Below, one piece after another: positions 17,223 to 26,607 of a DNA stretch of 64,000 nt (position 1 is the first letter of the stretch; each line of letters starts with the position of its first letter). Made by a program: the position numbers and the translations under genes. Source of the DNA: UBA5614 sp963667535 (GTDB lineage Bacteria > Cloacimonadota > Cloacimonadia > Cloacimonadales > Cloacimonadaceae); NCBI GenBank assembly GCA_963667535.2, contig CAXXDU010000002.1, positions 2,232,001 to 2,296,000 on the forward strand. Reading direction: 5' to 3'. The notes under the pieces were generated by a model that worked only from the letters and a program-made list of their open reading frames with translations, ran no database searches and had not been told where the DNA came from.

Positions 17223-17619
17223 GCTTTGCTTTGAATGTGTACACAGTAAAGTACCCCAGAAATACCCCGAACAGGTTGGCAGATAAGTCAAATGCTGAAA
17301 CTGCTCTGAATTTTATAAATACCTGATGCGCTTCGTCCATTGAAGCAAGAAAAACCATGATTAACAGTAAATGATGAGGTGTTAATTTTTTGAACATACC
17401 ATTATTGTAATTCATATACATAAGGATACTAAAAATCAGATATATTGCTGCATGAGCCAGCTTGTCAAAGTGCAGAGAGTCAGTTTGGGGCATCATATCA
17501 CCCGGAATTGATGATACAATCCAGATTAAACTAAACCAGACAAATACTGAGATTCTCAGAATATTTTTATATAGATTTGATTGAGCTATAGCTTGTTTAT
17601 TATTGTTCAAATTCTTCAT
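17206..17619 (-). CDS. VanZ-like membrane protein
   Basis: The 137-residue protein has four hydrophobic segments and the VanZ-family marks HFDKLAHAAIYLIFS and SMDEAHQVF...SAFDLSANLFGVFLG, with the conserved Asp/Asn near the last helix. VanZ-like proteins are small integral membrane proteins; the eponym gives low-level teicoplanin resistance, but most members have no known role. It overlaps both neighbours (20 bases with the CorC-type gene, 17 with the ABC gene), indicating tight coupling. Confidence 0.78.
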   Translation of the reverse strand: MKNLNNNKQAIAQSNLYKNILRISVFVWFSLIWIVSSIPGDMMPQTDSLHFDKLAHAAIYLIFSILMYMNYNNGMFKKLTPHHLLLIMVFLASMDEAHQVFIKFRAVSAFDLSANLFGVFLGYFTVYTFKAKHDRIH

Positions 17620-18880
17620 AGCTTTCTATGATTCGTTCGATTTTGATTCTGTTTATTCTTTTTTTACTGCTGTCTGTTATTGTGAATTCAACTCTGTTTT
17701 GGAATTTTAGCTTCTCGTTAACTTTGGGAACGTGATTAAAGTTCTCAAGCAAAAAATCAGCAATATTGTCATATTTTTCAGGGTCAATCTCAAGACTTAA
17801 TTCAAGATTGATTTCGCGTATTCCGCACATACCATTCACAATAATTGTATTCTCATTAATTCTTTCTAGAGATAGTGTCTCATCCACATCATATTCATCC
17901 TGTATTTCACCAACCAGTTCTTCCATGATATCTTCAAGAGTTATGATTCCACTTGTCCCGCCATATTCATCGACAACTACAGCGATTTGTGTTTTTTTGC
18001 TTTTAAACTGATTCAGCAAGGTCTGTATTTTCATATTCTCTGTAACAAACCAGACAGGTCGCATAAGATTACTTAATTCAGCAATTTCTGGTTTCAGCAA
18101 GATGTCCTTTGCATAAACAACTCCGACTATCTCATCAATCGAACCCTTATAAACCGGAATTCTGGAGTAACCGGATTCGACTATCAGGACTTTTAACTCA
18201 TCAAGACTTTGTGATTCTTCAATAGCAGTAATATGTACACGCGGTACTATAATTTCTCTTATTTCTGCTTTAGGTAGGCGGAACAATCCTGTCAAAATCT
18301 TCTTTTCATGTTCTTCCAAAGAGTGCATAGAGTTATTGGAATGGATTAATGTATGGAATTCTTCAGATGTAATTTCACTATCACTGAGTCCTGATTTCTT
18401 TTTTGATAATATAAGACTGAATTGTTCCAGCAATTTTAAGACAGGATAGAGAACAACACCTAATATCTGAAGAGGTATTGTCACTACCTGAGCAATAGGA
18501 TATGCTTTTGCCCAGGCAATTAACTTTGGTATGATTTCCCCTATCAGCAGGATTGTGGTTGTCGTTATCACAATCTGAAAAGCTATGATTGTGGAGTCAG
18601 ACAGCAGAATACCAAAATGTTCTTTCAGATATAATGAATATAATGTTGCAAATGAAGATATTGAGATATTTACAAGTGTATTTCCAAGTAGTATAGTAAT
18701 AAGGAGAAAACGAGGTTTTGCTAACAATTTGAGTATGCGTTTATCACCTTTCTTGTCTGAGTTTTCCAGCTTTTTTTGCTGAAACTTCGTTAAGGAAAAG
18801 AGAGCAGTTTCAGAAGCTGAAAAAAAGGCTGATGCCAATAAAAATAATCCTATCCACAACAGAGTTGTATTACCTGCCAC
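17600..18880 (-). CDS. CNNM/CorC-family membrane protein with CBS domains
   Basis: The 426-residue protein has an N-terminal DUF21/CNNM membrane domain (FFSASETALFSL and further helices to about residue 170), a CBS pair (about 200-325, with IVPRVHITAIEE and VVDEYGGTSGIITLEDIMEELVG) and a C-terminal CorC_HlyC transporter-associated domain (about 340-420). Members handle Mg2+ or Co2+ efflux or are annotated as hemolysin-like. The start is GTG at 18880, 11 bases inside ybeY. The ybeY neighbour is common for this family. Confidence 0.88.
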   Translation of the reverse strand: MAGNTTLLWIGLFLLASAFFSASETALFSLTKFQQKKLENSDKKGDKRILKLLAKPRFLLITILLGNTLVNISISSFATLYSLYLKEHFGILLSDSTIIAFQIVITTTTILLIGEIIPKLIAWAKAYPIAQVVTIPLQILGVVLYPVLKLLEQFSLILSKKKSGLSDSEITSEEFHTLIHSNNSMHSLEEHEKKILTGLFRLPKAEIREIIVPRVHITAIEESQSLDELKVLIVESGYSRIPVYKGSIDEIVGVVYAKDILLKPEIAELSNLMRPVWFVTENMKIQTLLNQFKSKKTQIAVVVDEYGGTSGIITLEDIMEELVGEIQDEYDVDETLSLERINENTIIVNGMCGIREINLELSLEIDPEKYDNIADFLLENFNHVPKVNEKLKFQNRVEFTITDSSKKRINRIKIERIIESYEEFEQ

Positions 18881-19349
18881 TATTGCTATCCTGTATAGTT
18901 ATCTTCATGATACTATTTTCCATTTCCTGCATTTTATCTTTTTGTTGAGTATTGAGATGGTCAAAACCCGCTAAATGCAATAACCCGTGTATAAATACTT
19001 GTAAGACTGCATTACTCAATATAACTGATTCTGTTTGGCGCACTATATAGTTTATGTCAATAAGAATTTCTCCCAAATACTGCATTTCAGTAACTTCATG
19101 ATGCGGATTCCCGGATATCAGTTCAGAAGGGAAACTCAATACATCAGTAGTTTTATTATCGCCTCTGTATTTTTCATTAATGCTTTGCATCTGCTGAGGG
19201 GAGCAGAACATCAGACTTACCCAGACGTTTCTTTGATATGATAAAGTTTCAACAAACACCCGAAATGCTGATTCCAGTCTGTAATAATCAGTAAAGGCAC
19301 CGCTATCACCGCTGATTTCGAGTAAAGGTTCAGACTTCGTTATTTTCAT
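18870..19349 (-). CDS. ybeY: Endoribonuclease YbeY
   Basis: The 159-residue protein carries the zinc-binding signature HGLLHLAGFDH (HxxxHxxGxDH) near its C-terminus and the DVLSFP motif upstream, both diagnostic of YbeY, a metal-dependent RNase involved in rRNA maturation and ribosome quality control. Length is normal. It overlaps pgpH by 20 bases at its start and the CNNM gene by 11 at its end, within the same operon, a widely conserved order. Confidence 0.95.
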   Translation of the reverse strand: MKITKSEPLLEISGDSGAFTDYYRLESAFRVFVETLSYQRNVWVSLMFCSPQQMQSINEKYRGDNKTTDVLSFPSELISGNPHHEVTEMQYLGEILIDINYIVRQTESVILSNAVLQVFIHGLLHLAGFDHLNTQQKDKMQEMENSIMKITIQDSNSGR

Positions 19350-21438
19350 TTGCTTCTGGGTATTGCTGTCTTTTTCTATAGATGCTTTCCAGTATTGGTA
19401 ACATACTTTCCTTTACTTTGACAAGATCATTCATGGAAATTGACGATTCGTCAAACTGGCCTTCTTTGATGAGCCTGAATACAGTATCATTAAGTATCTT
19501 CTTGATATCATCTGTTGTAACTTCATCCCAGGATTTCGTTATAGATTCCACAATATCGGCAATCATGACTAATACTGCTTCTCTGCTATTGGGCTTGGGA
19601 CCGCCATACCGATATTGGTCCAAATCAAATGGTATTCTGCTTTTCTCAGCTTTATCAAGGAAATAACGGATATAACTGGTACCATGATGCTGCAGGATGA
19701 TATCAATCACTGAAGCCGGTATTTTATACTTCTCTGCCAGAATTACGCCTTCTTTGACATGATTTTTGATACCTTCAGCACTCTCAGCCGGTGTAAGCTT
19801 GTCATGAATGCTTTGTGAACCCGGATTGTTTTCTGTAAAAAACTCCGGAGAGATGATTTTTCCTATATCATGATAATAACTGCCTACTCTGGCAAGAAGA
19901 GGGTTTGCTCCTATAGCTTCAGCTGAGCGTTCTGCCAGATTTCCCACAATCAGACTGTGATAGTAGGTCCCGACTGCTTCTGTTGCCAGTTTTTTTAAGA
20001 GGGGATGGTTAAAATCTAGCAATTCCAGAAGTAACTGCTTAGTTGACAGATTCCATTTCTTTTCAATAAAAGGTACGATAAACAGCATCAGAATAACTGA
20101 TAACGTAGATGATACAAAAGCATATCCCAGGTTACCCAGTATTACGACTAATGAACCCATCTTGTAGAATGCAAAGACTAAAGTCAAACCCGCTGTAGTA
20201 AATATCAGGTATAACCAGATTGAAAAGTATTGGTGTTTATCCTTCAGCCTGCTCATCAGAAGTAGTACACAAGCAGTAGCTAGCGCCAATATCAGTGGAC
20301 TAAACGTCTCCCAGTTTACAAAAGGATATATACTGGCAAATGAGAGAAAATTGTAAAACATGGCAAATGGAATGTCTATCAGGATAGCTGCTGTGATAAT
20401 AGTCAGACTATATGGAATCAATAGAGTTTGTAATCCCAGAATCTGATTATTTACAATGGCAAGTATAGCATTCAGGGCCAACCCTGCAATCAATGGAATA
20501 AAGTGGTACTTTTTATCAAGTAACTGCCGGTAATACAATTTGTAAAAGACAAAAAGCATAAGCCCCAGTGTTAAGAAGTAAAGAAAGAAGCTGAGATTGA
20601 TAGAGAGAGACTGCCAGGTGTTTATCCTGTATTCTCTTTGTTGTAATGCACTAACCAGGGATTGAATTTCATTGGTATCTTCATTTGTTATCCTGGAATT
20701 GCTTCTAATCAGAATTTCGTTCTTCTTGATTAATCCGGAAGCTACTGGTACTGATGCGATTGCTTTTTTAACCAAGAATTCATAACCTTGCTGGTCTTTA
20801 ATTACATTAGGTTTTACAATTGCAGGAAGTATCTCAGATAGCACAGGTTTCAGCGATTGCTTCTGAACATTTATAAGTATGTTATCTATTAGTTCATTCT
20901 TATCAATCAAGGTAGTTTTCTTTATACTATCCCTCTTCCCATCAATAGATATTGTTATTGAATCACTGTTAATAGCGTTATATATACCTATCTGATACGC
21001 GTTATTCAGTGAATTCAATAATATCTCGTATATTGCTTTGCTGAAAGCAGGATTAGCAAGTGCTGTTGCAGAACTCTCTGTAAGAGAAATGCCATATCCT
21101 TTAAAGCTGTTTTTGATGGATGCTGTGTCAGCCTTTACTTTAGTATGAATCAGATTGATAAATAAATCATTAATGGTCTTAACAGAATTAAACTGTACTT
21201 CATCAGATAATATGTAGGCTGGTTTGATAGAAGCCCTGACTTCATCCTGCTCAGCTTTTAACTGTTCAGGTGTCTTCAGAAGAGGATAATCAAAAGGTGC
21301 GATGATGTCCTTATCCGCAATCTGCCCGGTTTTGATATTCAAATCAGTCAGATATGCACTGCGGGGCATAAATATATTAAAAAGTCCTGTCACCAGTACT
21401 GCAAGCAAAAAACAATAATAGATATAGGTTTTATTCAT
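19330..21438 (-). CDS. PgpH-type 7TM-HD phosphodiesterase
   Basis: The 702-residue protein has an N-terminal membrane helix, an extracytoplasmic 7TMR-HDED domain (about 30-270), a run of seven membrane helices (about 275-460) and a cytosolic HD domain with YHSLIVGNLAE and YYHDIGKI. Firmicute PgpH degrades cyclic di-AMP, and the architecture is the same; activity here is inferred. It is the first gene of a five-gene operon (with ybeY, CNNM, VanZ, ABC). A TTGACA lies ~30 bases upstream of the start. Confidence 0.87.
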   Translation of the reverse strand: MNKTYIYYCFLLAVLVTGLFNIFMPRSAYLTDLNIKTGQIADKDIIAPFDYPLLKTPEQLKAEQDEVRASIKPAYILSDEVQFNSVKTINDLFINLIHTKVKADTASIKNSFKGYGISLTESSATALANPAFSKAIYEILLNSLNNAYQIGIYNAINSDSITISIDGKRDSIKKTTLIDKNELIDNILINVQKQSLKPVLSEILPAIVKPNVIKDQQGYEFLVKKAIASVPVASGLIKKNEILIRSNSRITNEDTNEIQSLVSALQQREYRINTWQSLSINLSFFLYFLTLGLMLFVFYKLYYRQLLDKKYHFIPLIAGLALNAILAIVNNQILGLQTLLIPYSLTIITAAILIDIPFAMFYNFLSFASIYPFVNWETFSPLILALATACVLLLMSRLKDKHQYFSIWLYLIFTTAGLTLVFAFYKMGSLVVILGNLGYAFVSSTLSVILMLFIVPFIEKKWNLSTKQLLLELLDFNHPLLKKLATEAVGTYYHSLIVGNLAERSAEAIGANPLLARVGSYYHDIGKIISPEFFTENNPGSQSIHDKLTPAESAEGIKNHVKEGVILAEKYKIPASVIDIILQHHGTSYIRYFLDKAEKSRIPFDLDQYRYGGPKPNSREAVLVMIADIVESITKSWDEVTTDDIKKILNDTVFRLIKEGQFDESSISMNDLVKVKESMLPILESIYRKRQQYPEANENNEV

Positions 21439-21803
21439 AAGCGCAATTCAGCAGTAAACACCTATTTGTCAAGGGAATCGTAATTTAAAGCATGGATACA
21501 CACATTTTTCAAACAAGCCTAATCATCAATAATTTCTTTAACATTCCTCCTTCTCTTCTCGGGTGCCTCTCGGGGTCCTGTCGGGCTAAGCCCAAGAAGT
21601 TCCTGACAAAATCCCAAGATTATCCTGACACCGGAAGGAGAAATTTCCAGGAATTTTACAAGTATTTTTCGTGACTCTGTGTCTCAGATAAGCGGCAAAA
21701 TCAACATATCAACTGTCCAAAGATTAAAATTGCTTGCTATAAACCAGAAGGCTATTTTCATGGAATAATATTAAATAAATGTAATTGAATTAAGGATAGA
21801 TTT
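21439..21803. other. Intergenic stretch between divergent pgpH and maf
   Basis: Besides promoters this gap holds an 11-nt-period hairpin array at 21557-21634 (listed separately). A TTGACA (minus strand, near 21470) could belong to the pgpH operon, but its -10 is unclear. No gene is supported. Confidence 0.5.
21557..21634. repeat. 11-nt-period hairpin array, copy 1
   Basis: Seven consecutive 11-base units can be marked: TCTCGGGTGCC, TCTCGGGGTCC, TGTCGGGCTAA, then after one base CCCAAGAAGTT, CCTGACAAAAT, CCCAAGATTAT and CCTGACACCGG. The centre is GGGCTAAGCCC. Left units are partly complementary to right units, so the whole can fold into an imperfect hairpin. Similar arrays with other unit sequences lie at 35302, 35534, 37691 and 60411. 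Confidence 0.75.
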
Positions 21804-22394
21804 GTGCTGCATGAACTTCTAAAAGATAAAAAGCTGGTCTTAGCTTCTGCTTCCCCACGCAGGTTGGATATTTTTAAAATGCTGGGTCTCAGCCCTTTGA
21901 TTATACATCCTAAAGTTCATGAACCGATTGATGAAAGACCTCCCTGGCTTTTAGTAAAGAACCATGCCAGTCACAAAGCTCAGACTATCAGAAAACTATT
22001 TGACGCGAATACAGTAATTGTAGCTGCCGATACATTAGTCTATATTGATAAAACTATTTTGGGTAAACCGGATAACCGTGCAGATGCAGAGAAGTACTTA
22101 AGAATGCTTTCGGGTAAAAGTCACACTGTCTATACTGGTGTAAGTATATTGTGGTGTAATCAGGAGATTGTGGAGTACGAGAAAAGTATTGTGAAATTCA
22201 AAGAACTGTCTGATGAGGAAATCAAAGCATATATTAAGACCAAAGAACCGATGGATAAAGCCGGCGCTTATGGTATACAAGGTTACGGCTGTCAGTTCAT
22301 TTCAGGCATAAGCGGATGTTACTTCAATGTGATGGGCTTTCCGGTTCATCTCTTTTATACTATGCTTAACAGACTCTTTAATAACAATAACTAA
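21804..22394 (+). CDS. maf: Maf-family nucleotide pyrophosphatase
   Basis: The 196-residue protein opens with LVLASASPRRLDIFKMLGL, the Maf signature, and carries VIVAADTLVYID, LGKPDNRADAEKYLRMLSGKSHTVYTGV and DKAGAYGIQG. Maf proteins hydrolyse non-canonical or modified nucleoside triphosphates, most often dTTP and UTP, and are linked to septation control. The start is GTG at 21804 with AAGGAT before it. It begins the plus-strand run that continues to uvrC. Confidence 0.92.
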   Translation: MLHELLKDKKLVLASASPRRLDIFKMLGLSPLIIHPKVHEPIDERPPWLLVKNHASHKAQTIRKLFDANTVIVAADTLVYIDKTILGKPDNRADAEKYLRMLSGKSHTVYTGVSILWCNQEIVEYEKSIVKFKELSDEEIKAYIKTKEPMDKAGAYGIQGYGCQFISGISGCYFNVMGFPVHLFYTMLNRLFNNNN

Positions 22395-22413
22395 TAAACA
22401 AAGAGATAATATC

Positions 22414-23982
22414 ATGATGAAACTATTTACTAATGGCTTCTTTCACCTGATGGATGAACAGAACCAGACTGCAAGTGCAATCCTGGTTGATAATGGCAGG
22501 ATAATGGAAATCTATCATAGCAATGTCCCCCACCTTAACGATGCCGAGAACATTGATTTACAAGGTATGCATGTCTATCCCGGGTTTATCGATACACATT
22601 CTCATAGTTTTGAAGGTGGACTTTACTCTCAGAGTATAGATTTATCAAAAGTAACATCAATTAAACAAGCTCTGGAAATGATAGATGATTACTATCAAAA
22701 ATGTAACAAAGCTGAGATTACAGTGATCGACGCTTTTCGTTTCGATGAGAATAATTTATTGGAAAAACGCTTTCCCACAGAAGCAGAACTCAATTCTGTC
22801 TGCCCTGACATCTCTCTTGTGTTGAGACGCATTGACGGGCATTCTTCAGCTGTTAATGGAACCGCCTGGAAGAAGTTTCGTGAAGCTAATAAAGATTATC
22901 TTGAAAAGACCTGGATACCTACATATTTTACGCCACAAACCAGTAATAATTCTGATACTGAAATGGCAGAGACACTAATCATTGATAATGTGTTACGGGG
23001 TGAGCTCAATGACAAAGTTGTGCACTGGTATCTGGATAATTTGCCAGAGCATATAGTCATGAAAGCCTATCAGCAAGCGAGCAGGATTGCTCTTGCCAAT
23101 GGTATCACAACTGTTCATACTATGGTGGGTGATTCTCAGAACAACATTACACATTATAAACTGTTGCGTAATAATCTGGACAAGCTTGATACTGAGTATA
23201 AGCTCTATCCACAAAGTTTCAATATAAAAGCGGCATTGGATGCAGGAGCGACGAGAATTGGCGGATGCATTCTGGCTGACGGTGCTTTGGGTTCACATAC
23301 AGCAGCATTAAGGCTTCCTTATTCAGATAAGCCTGATACTGATGGATTGTTATATCATGATAATACTTATTGGGAAGATTTTATTACTGAGTCACATAAA
23401 CATGGTTTACAAGTAGCAATACATTGCATCGGAGATCGCGCTATTAAGCAGATTAACGACATCTATCTTAAATTGTACAAACAAAATAGTCATGACCTGA
23501 GGCATGAACTCATTCATTGTGAACTTACTCCCGATGATTTGATGTCTGAGATTGTTCAATCACAGGCTGTTCCGGTAATGCAACCTGCTTTTGATTTATA
23601 CTGGGGTGGAGAAAGCCGTTTTTATCATAAAGTACTGGGAGAAACGCGCTCACTGGAGATGAACAGATTTAAGACTTTCTTCGAACAAGGTGTTACTGTA
23701 ACCGGTGGTTCTGATTGGTACATAACTGAACTTGATGCTTTACAAGGTATAAGAGCTGCTGTTCATCATCACAATCCTCTGGAAAGATTAGACCACAAAT
23801 CAGCTATCGAGATGTATACAAAAAATGCAGCCTGGCTATCACATGATGAGAATAGATTGGGCAGCCTTGCCAAAGGCTATGATGCAGATTTTGTCTGTCT
23901 GGATAGTGATATATTAACTCATGAGGGTCTTGAAACTGCAAGTGTGCAGGCAACATATAAAAAAGGCAAACAAGTCTTTTAG
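22414..23982 (+). CDS. YtcJ-like metal-dependent amidohydrolase
   Basis: The 522-residue protein belongs to the amidohydrolase superfamily, YtcJ-like (Amidohydro_3) group. It shows the strand-1 metal motif GFIDTHSHSFEGG, LADGALGSHTAAL, VAIHCIGDRA, a later His in LIHCEL and the closing GGSDWY...GIRAAVHHHNP. The beta-sandwich ends are present (AILVDNGRIMEI at the front, GYDADFVCLDSD at the back). Substrate is unknown; the group includes N-substituted formamide and exoenzyme-like deacylases. It is 19 bases after maf. Confidence 0.83.
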   Translation: MMKLFTNGFFHLMDEQNQTASAILVDNGRIMEIYHSNVPHLNDAENIDLQGMHVYPGFIDTHSHSFEGGLYSQSIDLSKVTSIKQALEMIDDYYQKCNKAEITVIDAFRFDENNLLEKRFPTEAELNSVCPDISLVLRRIDGHSSAVNGTAWKKFREANKDYLEKTWIPTYFTPQTSNNSDTEMAETLIIDNVLRGELNDKVVHWYLDNLPEHIVMKAYQQASRIALANGITTVHTMVGDSQNNITHYKLLRNNLDKLDTEYKLYPQSFNIKAALDAGATRIGGCILADGALGSHTAALRLPYSDKPDTDGLLYHDNTYWEDFITESHKHGLQVAIHCIGDRAIKQINDIYLKLYKQNSHDLRHELIHCELTPDDLMSEIVQSQAVPVMQPAFDLYWGGESRFYHKVLGETRSLEMNRFKTFFEQGVTVTGGSDWYITELDALQGIRAAVHHHNPLERLDHKSAIEMYTKNAAWLSHDENRLGSLAKGYDADFVCLDSDILTHEGLETASVQATYKKGKQVF

Positions 23983-23985
23983 CTT

Positions 23986-24546
23986 ATGAATTCAAAATTA
24001 ATCTATAATGAAGAAGACATTCTCGAGATTGCTAAAGTAGAATATCATTATCATCCTAAAGCCTTGCTGAGAGATTATTATAAGCTATTCTTCCAGGCTT
24101 ACTGGGGACAGGGACATTTTGTTATCAGTAAATATAGTGCAAAAGTCTATCTTGAGCAGGAAGTATCCCAGATGCAGGAATTGTACACACCCATAATCCA
24201 GGATATCAGCACTTCTAAACGTCTTTACCGGGTAAGTCTGAGCGCTGTTAAAGAACAATTGATTTCAGCTCCTGATTTTATCAGTTCCTTTCTTGATAAT
24301 GTGTATTATGAGATAGACTGGAAAATGTGGGCAACTCATTGGAATGAAATCAAATTAATACTTATAAATACCTATCCGGCATTAACCGATGCAGAAGAGA
24401 GTGACTTCCTGATTCAGGCAATGGAACAGCACGCTCTCATAAGTCATTCAGAATGTTTTCGGTTGACATACAAACCACATTACCGCGTAATGCAGCTAAA
24501 TGGAATAAATTCATATCTGATAAACAGGCTTAAGGAGTACCCATGA
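23986..24546 (+). CDS. Protein of unknown function (186 residues)
   Basis: I cannot assign a family. The sequence is soluble, with a conspicuous LLRDYYKLFFQAYWGQGHFV stretch near residues 27-46 and many aromatic residues throughout. There is no signal peptide. It begins 3 bases after the amidohydrolase gene and its stop overlaps the gltX start (ATGA), so it is translationally coupled to gltX. The context suggests a housekeeping accessory role, but the sequence gives no reaction. Confidence 0.65.
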   Translation: MNSKLIYNEEDILEIAKVEYHYHPKALLRDYYKLFFQAYWGQGHFVISKYSAKVYLEQEVSQMQELYTPIIQDISTSKRLYRVSLSAVKEQLISAPDFISSFLDNVYYEIDWKMWATHWNEIKLILINTYPALTDAEESDFLIQAMEQHALISHSECFRLTYKPHYRVMQLNGINSYLINRLKEYP

Positions 24547-25976
24547 ACAAGGTGAGAGTGCGCTTTGCACCAAGCCCTACAGGTTTTTTGCATATAGGCG
24601 GTCTGAGAACTGCTCTTTATGATTATCTCTATGCCAGACATTATGGCGGGACAGTGATTCTAAGAATTGAAGATACAGACCAGAACCGTCTCGTTACAGG
24701 AGCAGTCGAAAATTTACTGAATTCTTTTCATAAACTAGGCATGGAATTTGATGAAGGTCCGCTATTGGGTGGCGATTATGGACCATACTTCCAATCCCAA
24801 AGACTGGAGACTTATCACAAATATGCTCAGGAACTGATTGAAAAAGGGGTTGCTTACCCTTGTTTTTGCAGTGCAGAGACTCTGGACGAAATGCGCAAAG
24901 ACCTTCAGGATAAGAAACTGTTCCCCAAATATGACAGACGCTGTTTGCAACTATCCAAAGCAGAAATAGATAAACGTATTGCTTCAGGCGAGAAACATGT
25001 TCTTAGACTGAAAATGCCTGACGAACGCACATTTATCATTAATGACGAAATACGTGGACAAATTGAGATAGATACACATCAGCTAGATGATCAGGTAATA
25101 ATTAAATCAGATGGTTTCCCTACCTATCATCTGGCAGCGGTTGTGGATGACCATCTAATGGAAATAACACATGTAATCAGAGGCGAAGAATGGCTGTCCA
25201 GCACTCCTAAGCACATCTTTTTATATGAATGTTTTGGCTGGACTGCTCCCAAATGGGTGCATCTCCCCCTCATACTTAATCCTGATAGAAGCAAACTCAG
25301 CAAAAGAATGAATGATGTATCTGTAGATAGCTATCTGGAAAAAGGATATCTAAAGGAAGCACTACTGAATTTTGTAGCATTATTGGGCTGGCATGGCGCT
25401 GACGACAGAGAGCTTTATACATTGGAAGAACTCTGCAGTGAGTTTACATTGGAAAGAGTTAGTAAAGCCGGGGCTGTCTTTGACCTAGCCAAGCTGGACT
25501 GGATGAACGGACAATATATCCGTAATCTGCCTTTGGACTATCTTGCTGACATAGTAAAACCGCAATATCTGAATGCCGGACTGGATATCTCTGATGAAGT
25601 AAAGTATCATAAAGTCATCGAAGTAGTCAGGTCAAGAGCAACGCTGCTAACAGACTTTGTGCCGTGTAGTGAACGCTATTATAAAGAACTCGACATTGAA
25701 ATAAAAGATATGGAATTGCTCAGAACCGAGACTTCCAAGGGTGTTTTAAGCTGGATATTGCCGCATTTGCAGGCTATGTCAAATCCGGATGCTGAAACCT
25801 TGAAAAATCTGATTAATAATGGTACAGAAGCACTCGCCTTAAAGGGTAAGCTATATTATACACCTTTGAATATCGCCTTGAGCTATAGCAGTTCATGTCC
25901 CGAATTGCATAACATAATCGAAATACTGGGCATTCCTGAAACACTGAAACGTTTACACAAAGCTCTTACCTTTTAG
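24543..25976 (+). CDS. gltX: Glutamyl-tRNA synthetase
   Basis: The 477-residue class I enzyme charges tRNA-Glu with glutamate. The HIGH-type motif is HIGG (17-20) within PSPTGFLHIGGLRTAL, the KMSKS-type motif is KLSKR, and a CFC...YDRRC zinc site lies at about residues 103-137. IRGEEW and DDHLMEITHVI are conserved. Length is normal for a bacterial GluRS. Whether it also charges tRNA-Gln cannot be told; no GlnRS or GatCAB is in the window. It overlaps the upstream gene by 4 bases. Confidence 0.96.
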   Translation: MNKVRVRFAPSPTGFLHIGGLRTALYDYLYARHYGGTVILRIEDTDQNRLVTGAVENLLNSFHKLGMEFDEGPLLGGDYGPYFQSQRLETYHKYAQELIEKGVAYPCFCSAETLDEMRKDLQDKKLFPKYDRRCLQLSKAEIDKRIASGEKHVLRLKMPDERTFIINDEIRGQIEIDTHQLDDQVIIKSDGFPTYHLAAVVDDHLMEITHVIRGEEWLSSTPKHIFLYECFGWTAPKWVHLPLILNPDRSKLSKRMNDVSVDSYLEKGYLKEALLNFVALLGWHGADDRELYTLEELCSEFTLERVSKAGAVFDLAKLDWMNGQYIRNLPLDYLADIVKPQYLNAGLDISDEVKYHKVIEVVRSRATLLTDFVPCSERYYKELDIEIKDMELLRTETSKGVLSWILPHLQAMSNPDAETLKNLINNGTEALALKGKLYYTPLNIALSYSSSCPELHNIIEILGIPETLKRLHKALTF

Positions 25977-26001
25977 TTTGTATGATGATAAGGAGTGAGA
26001 A

Positions 26002-26607
26002 ATGAAATACTTTCGTAAGTTAATCGGAGATAAATGCTATCTTTCTCCGGTATCCCTTGATGATGTGGAAAAATATACCGAGTGGATAAATGATATGGAG
26101 ACCGGCCAGTTTGTCCTATTCGCTTCCGGTGTTTATGATATTGACAAAGAAAGGTTAACTCTGGAATATCTGATGAAGAATAGCATTATCTTTGCTATTG
26201 TTGATAAAGACACTAATAAAGTAATCGGTAACTGCGGTATTCATAATAAAAGTGAAGTGCACAGAACCGGTACATTCGGTATCTTTATCGGTGATAAAAG
26301 CTACTGGAGTCAGGGATATGGTGCGGAAGCTACTATGCTGATTCTGGATTATGCCTTCAATCTACTCAATCTGAACAGTATAAATCTGGATGTTGTAGCC
26401 TTTAATGCAAGAGGTATCAAATGCTATGAAAAGTGTGGATTTAAATATATGGGTAAAAGACGTGATGGTATCTTTATGGCAGGCAGCTATCACGATGTAT
26501 TGATTTATGATATCCTCGCTTCGGAGTTTGAAAGCCCTTATATTAAAAAACTCTTTGTAAAGACAACTGAAGCAAACTCAGATGCCAACAAAATAACCTT
26601 TGAGTAA
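26002..26607 (+). CDS. GNAT-family acetyltransferase
   Basis: The 201-residue protein fits the RimJ/RimL-like GNAT fold: an N-terminal substrate loop (DDVEKYTEWIND), a strand with VIGNCGIHN, the acetyl-CoA-binding loop SYWSQGYGAEATMLIL and YEKCGFKYMGKRRDG near the end. Such enzymes acetylate amines on proteins, tRNA or small molecules; the target is unknown. A good AAGGAG ribosome-binding site precedes the ATG. Its stop TAA overlaps the holB start by one base. Confidence 0.82.
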   Translation: MKYFRKLIGDKCYLSPVSLDDVEKYTEWINDMETGQFVLFASGVYDIDKERLTLEYLMKNSIIFAIVDKDTNKVIGNCGIHNKSEVHRTGTFGIFIGDKSYWSQGYGAEATMLILDYAFNLLNLNSINLDVVAFNARGIKCYEKCGFKYMGKRRDGIFMAGSYHDVLIYDILASEFESPYIKKLFVKTTEANSDANKITFE

